8,106 bases of DNA from Phycisphaerales bacterium (GTDB lineage Bacteria > Planctomycetota > Phycisphaerae > Phycisphaerales > SM1A02). A model generated the notes under the pieces. It saw nothing but the letters and a program-made list of their open reading frames with translations. It made no database searches and was not told the origin of the DNA. Shown piece after piece: positions 1-6,227 of this stretch; positions within the stretch are counted from its first letter, which is position 1, and the number at the start of each line of letters is the position of its first letter. The translations under genes were made by a program, and so were the position numbers. The stretch spans positions 1 to 8,106 of the forward strand of contig SLDM01000116.1 of assembly GCA_007125255.1 (NCBI GenBank), given 5' to 3'.

Positions 1-1
1 C

Positions 2-115
2 CTGAAGTGCGATCGTAAGGGGCAGCACTCGATCAGCGTGAACGATCAATGGCGGATCTGTTTCCGCTGGCGGAGCGGTCACGCGCACGAGATTGAATTG
101 GTTGACGACCACTGA
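2..115 (+). CDS. higB: HigB/RelE-type toxin, C-terminal end (partial)
   Basis: This is the last 37 codons of a gene whose start lies before the window. The readable end contains KGQHSI, then NDQWRICFRWRSG and a final ELVDDH. This matches the C-terminal end of HigB toxins of the RelE/ParE superfamily, where the 'I-x-DQWRI-x-F-x-W' strand belongs to the ribonuclease fold. Family members cleave mRNA on the ribosome and are held inactive by the antitoxin. The partner gene starts 17 bp downstream, giving the toxin-first order typical of higBA. The operon promoter and operator lie outside the window, so regulation cannot be read. Because only the tail is present, whether the toxin is intact is unknown. 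The family call rests on this short segment plus the adjacent antitoxin. Confidence 0.82.
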   Translation: MKCDRKGQHSISVNDQWRICFRWRSGHAHEIELVDDH

Positions 116-132
116 TCCCGAGGGATTCACGG

Positions 133-447
133 ATGACGACACGAAAGCGACAACCCAGAAAGCTGCCGCCGGTCCACCCCGGCGAGATTCTCCAGCAGGA
201 GTTTCTCGAACCGATGGGGCTGAGTCAGTACCGCCTGGCAAAGTCGATCAGCGTGCCGCCGCGGCGAATCAATGAGATCGTGCTCGGTAAGCGCTCGATC
301 AGCGCTGATACGGCCCTTCGCTTCGGTCGGTACTTCGGCATGTCGGCGCAGTTCTGGATGAATCTGCAATCACAGTACGAACTGCAGTGCGCCCAGGATG
401 AGCTCTCCGATCGGCTGGATGACGAGGTGACCTCTCACGCCGCGTGA
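133..447 (+). CDS. higA: HigA-type antitoxin, XRE-family HTH protein
   Basis: The 104-residue product has the usual length for HigA antitoxins. A basic N-terminus (residues 1-12) leads into HPGEILQQEFLEPMGLS, the family's opening motif. The helix-turn-helix follows at about residues 27-60, with QYRLAKSISVPPRRINEIVLGKR as the two DNA-contacting helices. SADTALRFGRYFGMSAQFWMNLQ (about 62-84) is the conserved C-terminal part of the domain. The protein should bind and neutralise the upstream HigB-type toxin and repress the shared promoter. ATG 133 is preferred because GAGGGA at 120-125 lies 7 bp before it and the toxin stop is just upstream. The charged tail after residue 90 is variable in the family. 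The HTH assignment is strong; in vivo pairing with the partial toxin is inferred from adjacency. Confidence 0.92.
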   Translation: MTTRKRQPRKLPPVHPGEILQQEFLEPMGLSQYRLAKSISVPPRRINEIVLGKRSISADTALRFGRYFGMSAQFWMNLQSQYELQCAQDELSDRLDDEVTSHAA

Positions 448-608
448 AGCGGTGACGGTTCGTGATGATGGGTCGCCGTTGATCGCTTCCCGACGAGCTG
501 CAATAACCGGGTGTTGATCCAGGCGATACACCGCCGCGCGTCCGAACGATGCGAGGAAGACCGGGGAAGCGCAAAGGGCAATGGGGCCGGCGCAGTGGAG
601 GATCGGGC

Positions 609-1250
609 ATGAGTGGTCACGTGGTCAAGGAGAAGCTGCTCGGCGGCTTCGATGTGTTCTACAACTGCGCGAGCTGTGCGGCCGACCTGAGATCGCCACT
701 CACCGACGCTGGAGAGCGTGAGACGTGCCCGCAGTGCTCCGCGAGGTATGTCGTGCCTGGGGAGCGGGAGCGGGCGGAGTACAAACGCAGGCAGGAAGCG
801 AAACGCCAGAAGCAGCGAGAGCGGGAGCAGAAGAGGCGGGAGCAGCAGAAGCGAACCGAAGACGAGGCCGCGGCTGCTGCACACGCGACGGAAGATCACC
901 AGCCGTCAGTGAAGAGGGACCCCGCGGCTCGGCTTGATCGGGTTGAGCCCCATGAGATCCCGGCATATCGCGGAATGGCATTCGTCGTGCGGCTGTTGCA
1001 GATCCTGGCGATCCTGCTGATCGTGTTGCCGATTCTCATCATGCTGGTCGGCCTGATTCAGCCGGCCGTTTTCTTCATCGGCTTCGCTTCATTGCCGGGG
1101 TGTGTGATCATGGCAGTGGTGGGTGCCGTCAGCGCCGAGACCCTGAAAGCATTCCGCGACCACGTGCAGAACAGCTGGCACACACGACGGACGCTCGCGC
1201 AGATCGCAGAACGGATGGAACAGACCAGGCACGCCGACGATTCGGCGTGA
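609..1250 (+). CDS. Hypothetical membrane protein with zinc ribbon and charged coiled coil
   Basis: I do not recognise a named family. From ATG 609 the product has 213 residues in three parts. Residues 20-43 hold CASC and CPQC (Cys20, 23, 40, 43), a zinc-ribbon pattern followed by RYVVPG, as in MJ0042-like ribbons. Residues about 51-88 are almost all K, R, E and Q and should form a charged helix or coiled coil. Residues about 123-149 and 152-176 are hydrophobic and likely form two membrane segments around a proline-containing turn, followed by an amphipathic C-terminal helix. An in-frame ATG at 549 would add 20 basic residues, but ATG 609 has GGAG at 597-600 with good spacing, so I chose it. 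The ribbon probably faces the cytoplasm. It stands alone, 161 bp after the antitoxin gene. A protein-binding or regulatory role is possible but unproven. Confidence 0.78.
   Translation: MSGHVVKEKLLGGFDVFYNCASCAADLRSPLTDAGERETCPQCSARYVVPGERERAEYKRRQEAKRQKQREREQKRREQQKRTEDEAAAAAHATEDHQPSVKRDPAARLDRVEPHEIPAYRGMAFVVRLLQILAILLIVLPILIMLVGLIQPAVFFIGFASLPGCVIMAVVGAVSAETLKAFRDHVQNSWHTRRTLAQIAERMEQTRHADDSA
1231..1248 (+). terminator. Short hairpin overlapping the stop region, possible weak terminator
   Basis: ACGCCGA (1231-1237) and TCGGCGT (1242-1248) form a perfect 7-bp stem with a CGAT loop, ending at the stop codon of the zinc-ribbon membrane protein gene. No T-run follows (the next bases are GAAACCTT), so it is not a classical intrinsic terminator. 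It could still mark or protect the 3' end of the transcript. Confidence 0.25.
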
Positions 1251-1570
1251 AACCTTGGAGTGGCGGGCCGCCGACTGATCCCCCGGTGAATGTCAGTCGA
1301 AGCCAGCGCCGGTATGCCTTCAGCTGTCGCCGGCGCGGCTCCGATCGGCCCGCTTGAAAGGGCAGGTGAATCCTGCAGGATCATCGCGACGGATCTCAGG
1401 CGAGTACGGCTGACCTGGCTGCGGCGCGAGGCGAGGGATCTGGATGATCGCCGGACGATGACCGCGAGCGGATGCGTTCAACCGGTACGGACGACGCCCG
1501 GGCGCATGATTCGATCGATGAGACGATTCCAAATCGCAGCGCCTGGTACAGCAAACGCTCGGGCGAGACA

Positions 1571-1600
1571 GGCCAAAGCGTGCCAAGTCATGCCATCGCG
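1571..1600. repeat. Cluster A of three tandem 10-bp direct repeats
   Basis: GGCCAAAGCG (1571-1580), TGCCAAGTCA (1581-1590) and TGCCATCGCG (1591-1600) follow one another with no gap. All fit the consensus KGCCAWNNCR. A matching second cluster lies 108 bp downstream. The 10-bp period places each unit on the same face of the helix. This pattern is typical of arm-type sites of tyrosine recombinases or of a phased DNA-binding protein. No such protein is encoded in the window, so the function is open. Confidence 0.55.
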
Positions 1601-1613
1601 GGAAGCATCAAAG

Positions 1614-1630
1614 CGGGCGAAAACCGCCCG
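1614..1630. repeat. Small inverted repeat between the two direct-repeat clusters
   Basis: CGGGCG (1614-1619) and CGCCCG (1625-1630) can pair around a 5-nt AAAAC loop. The hairpin lies between repeat clusters A and B. No T-run follows, so a terminator role is not supported. It may be incidental in GC-rich DNA. Confidence 0.3.
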
Positions 1631-1678
1631 AGTGATGGCGCACGAAACACTGTGAAAACAGGGGTTTCCGCTACACTA

Positions 1679-1708
1679 TGCCATAGCATGCCAAGCCAGG
1701 CCAACGCG
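1679..1708. repeat. Cluster B of three tandem 10-bp direct repeats
   Basis: TGCCATAGCA (1679-1688), TGCCAAGCCA (1689-1698) and GGCCAACGCG (1699-1708) are gap-free and share the consensus KGCCAWNNCR with cluster A. Here the GGCC unit comes last, while in cluster A it comes first. The cluster ends 13 bp before the tRNA 5' end and covers the place where a -35 element of the tRNA promoter would be. A bound protein here would therefore affect tRNA transcription. Confidence 0.55.
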
Positions 1709-1709
1709 G

Positions 1710-1715
1710 TACAAT
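1710..1715 (+). promoter_or_regulatory. Candidate -10 element of the tRNA gene
   Basis: TACAAT matches 5 of 6 positions of the TATAAT consensus and ends 6 bp before the mature tRNA 5' end at 1722. No good TTGACA-like -35 exists at 16-18 bp upstream; that position is occupied by repeat cluster B. The short distance to the tRNA would leave almost no 5' leader. This is a plausible call only. Confidence 0.35.
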
Positions 1716-1721
1716 GTTCCG

Positions 1722-1795
1722 GGGCTGGTAGCTCAGCGGTCCAGAGCAGCCGACTCATAATCGGTTAGACCTCGGTTCGAATCCGAGCCAGCCCA
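1722..1795 (+). tRNA. tRNA with anticodon CAT (tRNA-Ile2 or elongator tRNA-Met)
   Basis: A full 74-nt cloverleaf can be folded by eye. The acceptor stem is GGGCTGG (1722-1728) with CCAGCCC (1788-1794). The D stem is GCTC/GAGC with a 9-nt loop. The anticodon stem GCCGA/TCGGT holds loop CTCATAA with anticodon CAT at 1756-1758. The variable loop is 5 nt, the T stem is CTCGG/CCGAG with loop TTCGAAT, and the discriminator is A1795. CCA is not encoded. It is not the initiator, because the anticodon stem lacks the three consecutive G:C pairs next to the loop and position 1:72 is paired. The anticodon arm (GACTCATAATCG) resembles E. coli tRNA-Ile2, whose C34 is changed to lysidine by TilS to read AUA, and the C4:G69 pair agrees. 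The U5:A68 pair does not match that tRNA, so elongator Met remains possible. Confidence 0.93.
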
Positions 1796-2068
1796 TTGGT
1801 TGACCCGGCGCGACTTCGCTTTCGTCGGCGTCTTCTGCGCGCGCCCCCGACACCTTCGGGCCACCTCCGGCCCGTGGGCCATTTCAGGCCGATCTGGTCT
1901 CGTCCGAGAACATGGCACCAGAGAGACAGCTTTTCCCTGAATCAAAGGACTTAAATCCGGAGATTTTGCCGCCGGAATCCCAGTTTGCCGCCCGATCCGG
2001 TCGATCAGACAGCAGGGGCAACGGAAATATGTGGTCTCCCATGGGCGTTCTTGAGGTACACTCACAGT
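1796..2068. other. Intergenic region between the tRNA and the efflux operon
   Basis: No credible gene is present. CGGGCC (1857-1862) and GGCCCG (1869-1874) form a 6-bp stem with a 6-nt loop but have no following T-run. Two copies of TTTGCCGCC start 19 bp apart (1965 and 1984), each followed by a similar GATCC/GAATCC tail; they could be operator half-sites for the downstream operon. CCCATGGG (2038-2045) is a short palindrome. No promoter with both good hexamers is evident, although the operon promoter presumably lies here. Confidence 0.5.
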
Positions 2069-2563
2069 ATGCGACGCGGCACCGTCCAGCTTGTAGCCCT
2101 CGTAACCCTGCTCGTACAGGGTGTCTTGGGTTCGGTTGCGCCCGTCGCGGTACTCTGTATGCACCAGGGGCCGTGCGAGTATTCACCACCAGTCGTTGAG
2201 GAAGTGGCCGCCGCGAGTTGCGGCCTCCACGGCTGCTGTCAGTCGCGTCAACAACAAGAAGATCCGCAGCAGGATCCTACCGCCACCCATCCTGCCGTAG
2301 TTGCCATCGCCCTTGCCCCGCCCTGCGGTGACGATTGTCAGAGTTGCGTTGATGTCGCCCTGCCTGATCTGACCCTGGCACTGCCAGATCGCACCGGCAT
2401 CCAGATCGACCATCTTGACCCGCCAGCGCCGCTGGTGGTGATGGTGGTGAGTGTGGACAGTGAACACTTCGTCCCACGCCTGTTGCCGCCTGCGACAGGC
2501 CCTCCGGATCATCTGGCGTGTGTGCACGCGCCGATTCTCCGCTCGACACGACTGCTCATCTAA
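2069..2563 (+). CDS. Small exported Cys/His-rich protein, first gene of the efflux operon
   Basis: I cannot name a family. From ATG 2069 the product has 164 residues. It starts MRRGTVQLVALVTLLVQGVL, a basic start plus hydrophobic core, with probable signal-peptidase cleavage near residues 24-28. The mature part holds nine cysteines (30, 36, 51, 56, 57, 86, 90, 93, 151), seven histidines and clusters CGLHGCC and CGDDCQSC, which could bind metal or form disulfides. A second hydrophobic patch lies at about 119-129, and the end reads ILRSTRLLI. An in-frame ATG at 1985 would add 28 residues and bury the signal peptide, so 2069 is preferred; TTGAGG at 2051-2056 is a possible but distant ribosome site. 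Small exported proteins with such clusters occur ahead of CzcC/CusC-type channel genes. A metal-sensing or accessory role is inference. Confidence 0.68.
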   Translation: MRRGTVQLVALVTLLVQGVLGSVAPVAVLCMHQGPCEYSPPVVEEVAAASCGLHGCCQSRQQQEDPQQDPTATHPAVVAIALAPPCGDDCQSCVDVALPDLTLALPDRTGIQIDHLDPPAPLVVMVVSVDSEHFVPRLLPPATGPPDHLACVHAPILRSTRLLI

Positions 2564-2611
2564 AGCTCCTGCTTCTTCCGATGCGCTCGCGCTGCGGGCG
2601 TGCTGTCTCGT

Positions 2612-2635
2612 GCGCGTGGATCATGATCCACGCGC
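2612..2635. promoter_or_regulatory. Perfect 24-bp palindrome before the outer-membrane channel gene
   Basis: The half-site GCGCGTGGATCA (2612-2623) is followed directly by its exact reverse complement (2624-2635). Symmetry breaks at the next base on each side. It lies in the 84-bp gap after the Cys/His-rich gene, ending 12 bp before ATG 2648, and covers the usual ribosome-binding zone. As DNA it could be an operator for a dimeric repressor; as RNA it could form a hairpin that blocks or spaces translation. No T-run follows, so it is not an intrinsic terminator. No regulator gene is present in the window. Confidence 0.6.
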
Positions 2636-2647
2636 CACTTGTCCCGG

Positions 2648-4084
2648 ATGAAGTTGGAGTCGGCATTGAACTCTCTCATACGATCGACACTTTCTTGCGC
2701 ACTCTGGCTTGCTGTGCTCATGGGCACGGGATGCCAGTCATATGCGCCGAAACCGCCTGATCTTCGCGCCCATCACGAAGCGTGGATTGAACGACATCCA
2801 TCGAGTGATGAGGTCAAGCGATTTGCCGATACGCTGCGGAAAGCGGGCGCCGCTGTTGCCACGGAGCCGGAGGATGGCCAACTGACGGTCGATCAGGCGG
2901 AGATCGTTGCGCTACTGTTCAATGCAGACCTGCGGCTCGCTCGTTCGCGTGCCGGCGTGGCGAAGGCATCGGCGGAGTACGCCGGCCTATGGGATGATCC
3001 CGTGCTGGGCGTGGGCCTGGAGCGCATGCTTTCCGGCGGCTCGCATCCATGGTTGGCAATGACCTCAGTCGGCTTCACGCTGCCGATCTCCGGACGACTT
3101 GAGATCGAGAAACAGCGAGCAGCAACCGCTCACCACGCGGCGCTTCATGCAGTTTACGAAAGTGAATGGCAGGTACGGATGGACGTTCATCGCGCATGGA
3201 TCGCGTGGTCGGCCGCCATGCTGAAACGAGAAGTCGCCGCCGACTTTCTCGAGGGCCTTGAAGGCATCGTCGAGATCGTCACCCGGATGGAGCAGGTCGG
3301 AGAACTGGCCCGCATTCAGGGGCGATTGTTCCATATCGAGCACGCCCAACGACGCAATCAACTGCGAGAGATCGAGCTTTCCATTGCAGAGCGCGAACTT
3401 GCGTTGCGGCAACTGCTGGGTCTTGCACCTTCGGCGGAGATTCACCTGACCGCGCAGATCTCCATTGAATCACCGTCAATCGAAGGCGAGCCCTCCGCAG
3501 CAATCCGCGATCGGAATCCGGGCCTGCAAACGCTTCTGGCCGAGCACCAATCATCAGAGCGCGCCCTTGAACTGGCGGTGCGCAGGCAGTATCCCGACCT
3601 GACAATCGGCCCCGGGCACAACTATGAAGATGGAACACACCGCATCCTGCTCGGATTTTCCCTCCCCCTTCCGATCCTCAATCGCAATCGGCAGCAGATC
3701 GCGGAGGTCGCCGCGGAGCGAGAGCAGGCGATCACCATCGTCGAGACCGCCTACGAATCGCTGATGCTGGAATATGCGATGGCGGAGGCGCGACTGGACG
3801 CGACCGATGAACAGCATGATCGCATTCTGATGACGATCATTCCGATGGTTGATCAGCAATACGAGGAAGCTCGCCGTATTGCTGCGTTGGGAGAGGTCGA
3901 CACTTTGCTTCTGCTGGACACCCTTCGCCGTCAGTACGAGTCGCAAATTGAACTGATCAAACTCGAAGCGACACGGGCGACCACGATCGTTCGGATGCGC
4001 GAACTGCTCGGCCCACCGGAGGACGATGTTCGGGCGCAAGGCGACCCTGGCCACGATGATTCACGAGATGAGCGTCTCCCATGA
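2648..4084 (+). CDS. TolC/CzcC-like outer-membrane efflux lipoprotein
   Basis: The 478-residue product fits the outer-membrane factor family, whose trimers form a channel through the outer membrane and an alpha-barrel into the periplasm. A signal peptide ends in LMGTGC, so Cys29 is probably lipidated, as in CusC-like members. Two similar halves are visible: about 81-260 (DQAEIVALLFNADLRLARSRAG, then DDPVLGVGLE and long helices ending LRQLLGL) and about 286-456 (RNPGLQTLLAEHQSSERALELA, RRQYPDLTIGPGH, FSLPLPILNRNR, ending MRELLG). N-P-x-L and 'P-x-L-x-(I/V)-G' followed by 'LPLPILNRN' are family hallmarks. ATG 2648 is chosen; a TTG at 2639 in frame would add three residues, and neither has a strong ribosome site because of the adjacent palindrome. 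The stop overlaps the next start as ATGA. The CzcC-like character suggests cation efflux, yet the ABC partners argue for a wider substrate range. Confidence 0.9.
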   Translation: MKLESALNSLIRSTLSCALWLAVLMGTGCQSYAPKPPDLRAHHEAWIERHPSSDEVKRFADTLRKAGAAVATEPEDGQLTVDQAEIVALLFNADLRLARSRAGVAKASAEYAGLWDDPVLGVGLERMLSGGSHPWLAMTSVGFTLPISGRLEIEKQRAATAHHAALHAVYESEWQVRMDVHRAWIAWSAAMLKREVAADFLEGLEGIVEIVTRMEQVGELARIQGRLFHIEHAQRRNQLREIELSIAERELALRQLLGLAPSAEIHLTAQISIESPSIEGEPSAAIRDRNPGLQTLLAEHQSSERALELAVRRQYPDLTIGPGHNYEDGTHRILLGFSLPLPILNRNRQQIAEVAAEREQAITIVETAYESLMLEYAMAEARLDATDEQHDRILMTIIPMVDQQYEEARRIAALGEVDTLLLLDTLRRQYESQIELIKLEATRATTIVRMRELLGPPEDDVRAQGDPGHDDSRDERLP

Positions 4085-5532
4085 GCGATGCACAAACTCT
4101 CGAACAATTGTCTTCCCTGCAGCGGAAGGGCGCTTCATCAGTGACGGTGCCACGGCCTCGATCACGATGGCTGATGCGGTACGTGCTGCCGGTCGCCGTT
4201 GTGCTCCTCGCCCTCGCACTGCTGGCTTATGCAGCCCGTGATGCGTTCATGCCTTCGATTGAGGTGGACGTCGTGCCGGTCGTGACGCGAGCAGCGGCGC
4301 AGACGACGGAAGCCAGGCCAGGCGATGCGCAAGAATCTCGGGCCGCTGCGCCGACAGGTGAGCCGACTATCATCGCGCAGTCGCCCGGATGGATCGAGCC
4401 GGATCCGTATGCGATCACCGTTCAGCCTTTGACGGCCGGTGTTGTCGAGGAAGTGCTGGTGCTGGAGGGCGATCGGGTCACGAAGGGTGATGTGCTGGTG
4501 CGGTTGATTGCCGAGGATGCCGAGTTGCGAGTGCGCCGGGCCCGCGCAGAACTTCGCGCGTTGCAGGCATCGCTGAACCATATGGCGGCGACGATGGCTG
4601 CTGCCGAAGCACGCTTCGATGAACTGCAGGACGAAGTCGATCGGAAACGTGAGCTTGTCGAAGTCGGCGGCATCTCGCCGGGCGAGTTCGCACGACTTGA
4701 GCACCGGTTGCGCAGCCAACAGGCCGAGGTTGACGCCGCACAGGCCATGCAGGAGCAATCTGCGGCTGTGATTGAGCAGCGGCTCATCGCGCTGGAGGAG
4801 GCGGAACTCGCCCTGGAGCGAACCGTCATTCGCGCCCCGGTCGATGGCGTGGTGCTGTCCCGTTCGGTCGTACCCGGGACGCGCGTCGTGGCTGCCGGAG
4901 ACGGGCCGGGCGAAGCGCACTTTCCCGGTGTGATGCGGCTGTACGATCCCTCGCATCTTCAGGTTCGCGCGGATGTGCCTCTGACCGACGCGGCAAAGGT
5001 GCGCGTCGGCACCAGAGCAAGAATCACCACCGAGGTCCTGCCAGAGCATGTCTTCGAAGGTGAAGTCACGCGCGTCATTCATCTCGCGGACATTCAGCGC
5101 AATACCGTTCAGATGAAGGTCCGCATTCACGATCCGTCGCCTCTGCTCAAGCCGGAGATGCTCTGTCGTGTGCGCTTTCTCAGTCGTAGTGAGAGTGCGC
5201 CAGGTGGTGACACGAGACAGGCGGCCGGCGACTCAACCGCCACAGATATCGGTTCACTGCGTGTGTACGTCACCTCCGATGCGATTCTCAATCAAACCGA
5301 GCATCGGGCGCAGGTCTGGGTCGTTGAGCCGGATCCGGGCACTCAGCGGCGCATTGCGAAGTTGCGCGATATCACCATCGGCGGCCGTGACGGTGATCTC
5401 GTATTCGTGCAAAGCGGCCTCGAACCGGGTGACCGGACGATTCTCAACCCCCCCGCATCGCTTCAGCCGGACATGCGTGTGCGCATTCGCCGGAGCCCTG
5501 TCGGCCAGAGCAGCGGCAGTGAAGGACCATGA
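4081..5532 (+). CDS. Periplasmic adaptor (HlyD/MacA/RND-MFP family) of an ABC efflux pump
   Basis: The 483-residue product carries one N-terminal membrane segment (about 33-51) after a basic stretch, so the body lies in the periplasm. The split lipoyl domain is seen at about 112-140 (VQPLTAGVVEEVLVLEGDRV, then KGDVLVRL) and 246-272 (RTVIRAPVDGVVLSRSVVPG), both strong family motifs. Between them, residues about 143-245 are rich in A, E, L, Q and R and form the alpha-helical hairpin that docks on the channel. A beta-barrel (about 290-368, with LQVRADVPLTDAAKVRVG) and a membrane-proximal domain (about 390-470, ending LEPGDRTILNPP) follow. A linker at about 70-97, rich in A, E, P and T, is longer than I would expect. 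The start overlaps the channel gene stop (ATGA), indicating translational coupling. The adaptor should link the permeases to the channel. Confidence 0.93.
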   Translation: MSDAQTLEQLSSLQRKGASSVTVPRPRSRWLMRYVLPVAVVLLALALLAYAARDAFMPSIEVDVVPVVTRAAAQTTEARPGDAQESRAAAPTGEPTIIAQSPGWIEPDPYAITVQPLTAGVVEEVLVLEGDRVTKGDVLVRLIAEDAELRVRRARAELRALQASLNHMAATMAAAEARFDELQDEVDRKRELVEVGGISPGEFARLEHRLRSQQAEVDAAQAMQEQSAAVIEQRLIALEEAELALERTVIRAPVDGVVLSRSVVPGTRVVAAGDGPGEAHFPGVMRLYDPSHLQVRADVPLTDAAKVRVGTRARITTEVLPEHVFEGEVTRVIHLADIQRNTVQMKVRIHDPSPLLKPEMLCRVRFLSRSESAPGGDTRQAAGDSTATDIGSLRVYVTSDAILNQTEHRAQVWVVEPDPGTQRRIAKLRDITIGGRDGDLVFVQSGLEPGDRTILNPPASLQPDMRVRIRRSPVGQSSGSEGP

Positions 5533-5533
5533 C

Positions 5534-6226
5534 ATGACATTCATCAGGTGCCGAAATCTCACGAAGACCTATCGCAAGGGTGATATGCTCATCACACCCC
5601 TGGAAAGGCTCGACCTCGATGTTGCCCGAGGTGAGTTCCTCGCGCTGATGGGACCCTCCGGCAGCGGGAAGACAACCTTGCTCAACCTGATTGCCGGCAT
5701 CGATCGGCCGACCGGCGGATCACTGCACGTCGGCGAAGTGGATCTGAGCACGCTGTCAAGAACCAGACTGGCGGACTGGCGCGCGCACAACGTCGGCTAT
5801 GTCTTTCAGCTCTATCACCTCGTGCCGGTCCTGACGGCGTATGAGAACGTGGAGCTGCCGCTGCTGCTGCAACCGATCTCGCGGCGTGAACGGCATACGC
5901 GCGTGGCGGCGGCACTGGAACTGGCGAACATCGCCGACCGACACGATCACTATCCGCGGCAACTCTCCGGGGGACAGGAGCAACGCGTTGCCATCGCTCG
6001 TGCTCTGGTCGCCGACCCGCAACTGATTGTTGCGGACGAACCGACGGGTGATCTCGACCGGGACTCTGCCGCGGCCATCATGAGCCTGCTGACGCGGCTC
6101 TCCGGCGACCTGGGCAAGACGCTCATCATGGTGACGCACGATCCTGGATCGACTCGCTACGCGTCGCGAACGCTCCACCTTGATAAGGGTCGGCTGGTTG
6201 ATTCGCCAATGCAGGAGGCACACTGA
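5534..6226 (+). CDS. ABC transporter ATPase, MacB/LolD family
   Basis: The 230-residue product is a complete stand-alone nucleotide-binding subunit of normal length for LolD and MacB-type domains. Walker A is GPSGSGKT (40-47), the Q-loop Gln is 92 in VFQLYHLVP, the signature is LSGGQ (144-148), Walker B is LIVADEP (164-170, catalytic Glu169), the D-loop is GDLD (172-175) and the switch histidine is His202 in VTHD. All catalytic residues are present. The [20 protein letters not shown] segment is typical of the MacB/LolD/FtsE branch. The frame is open from far upstream, but ATG 5534 follows the adaptor stop by one base and has GAAGGA (5521-5526) 7 bp before it, so it is the start. Inside the cell it would hydrolyse ATP to drive the two downstream permeases. 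Confidence 0.96.
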   Translation: MTFIRCRNLTKTYRKGDMLITPLERLDLDVARGEFLALMGPSGSGKTTLLNLIAGIDRPTGGSLHVGEVDLSTLSRTRLADWRAHNVGYVFQLYHLVPVLTAYENVELPLLLQPISRRERHTRVAAALELANIADRHDHYPRQLSGGQEQRVAIARALVADPQLIVADEPTGDLDRDSAAAIMSLLTRLSGDLGKTLIMVTHDPGSTRYASRTLHLDKGRLVDSPMQEAH

Positions 6227-6227
6227 G

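Larger units (their letters stand above)
1251..1721. other. Gene-free stretch before the tRNA gene
   Basis: No reading frame here looks like a real protein. The frames that stay open (for example 1290-1655 and 1472-1768) have low-complexity composition, no domain signature and no convincing ribosome site, and the second runs into the tRNA. Visible structure consists of an inverted repeat GCGCCGG/CCGGCGC (1306-1312 and 1330-1336, 17-nt loop), a 10-bp palindrome around 1371-1380, a CGGGCG/CGCCCG hairpin (1614-1630), and two clusters of 10-bp direct repeats described separately. I looked for a cobalamin or other riboswitch core in the GC-rich part and could not support one. Confidence 0.6.

Noticed and set aside
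448..608. Integron attC site after the toxin-antitoxin genes
   Set aside because: No matching core-site pair with the needed inverted repeats could be found in this gap.
1261..1400. Possible cobalamin-type riboswitch in the GC-rich inverted repeats
   Set aside because: A few short pieces resemble the conserved core, but the ordered set of conserved boxes is not present and no coding gene follows directly.
1290..1655. 121-residue + strand frame in the gene-free stretch, considered as the remnant of an integrase because of the nearby repeats and tRNA
   Set aside because: No catalytic R-H-R-Y arrangement or integrase motif is visible, composition is low-complexity, and no ribosome site precedes the start.
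2023..2062. Promoter for the efflux operon with TACACT at 2057-2062 as the -10
   Set aside because: No acceptable -35 lies 16-18 bp upstream, and transcription would start at the ATG itself. An extracytoplasmic-sigma reading (GGAAAT with CGTTCT) is equally weak.
1733..2164. 143-residue minus-strand frame running into the tRNA gene, ending in GSDSNRGLTDYESAALDR
   Set aside because: The last part is simply the tRNA read backwards, a well-known false translation. The rest shows no domain, and its start overlaps the signal-peptide region of the real + strand gene.
3554..4054. 166-residue minus-strand frame
   Set aside because: It is the reverse shadow of the second half of the channel gene and has no domain of its own.
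4162..5130. 322-residue open frame on the minus strand
   Set aside because: It lies wholly inside the adaptor gene, whose lipoyl and barrel motifs are clear. The minus-strand product has shadow-like composition (rich in R, H, Q) and no recognisable domain.
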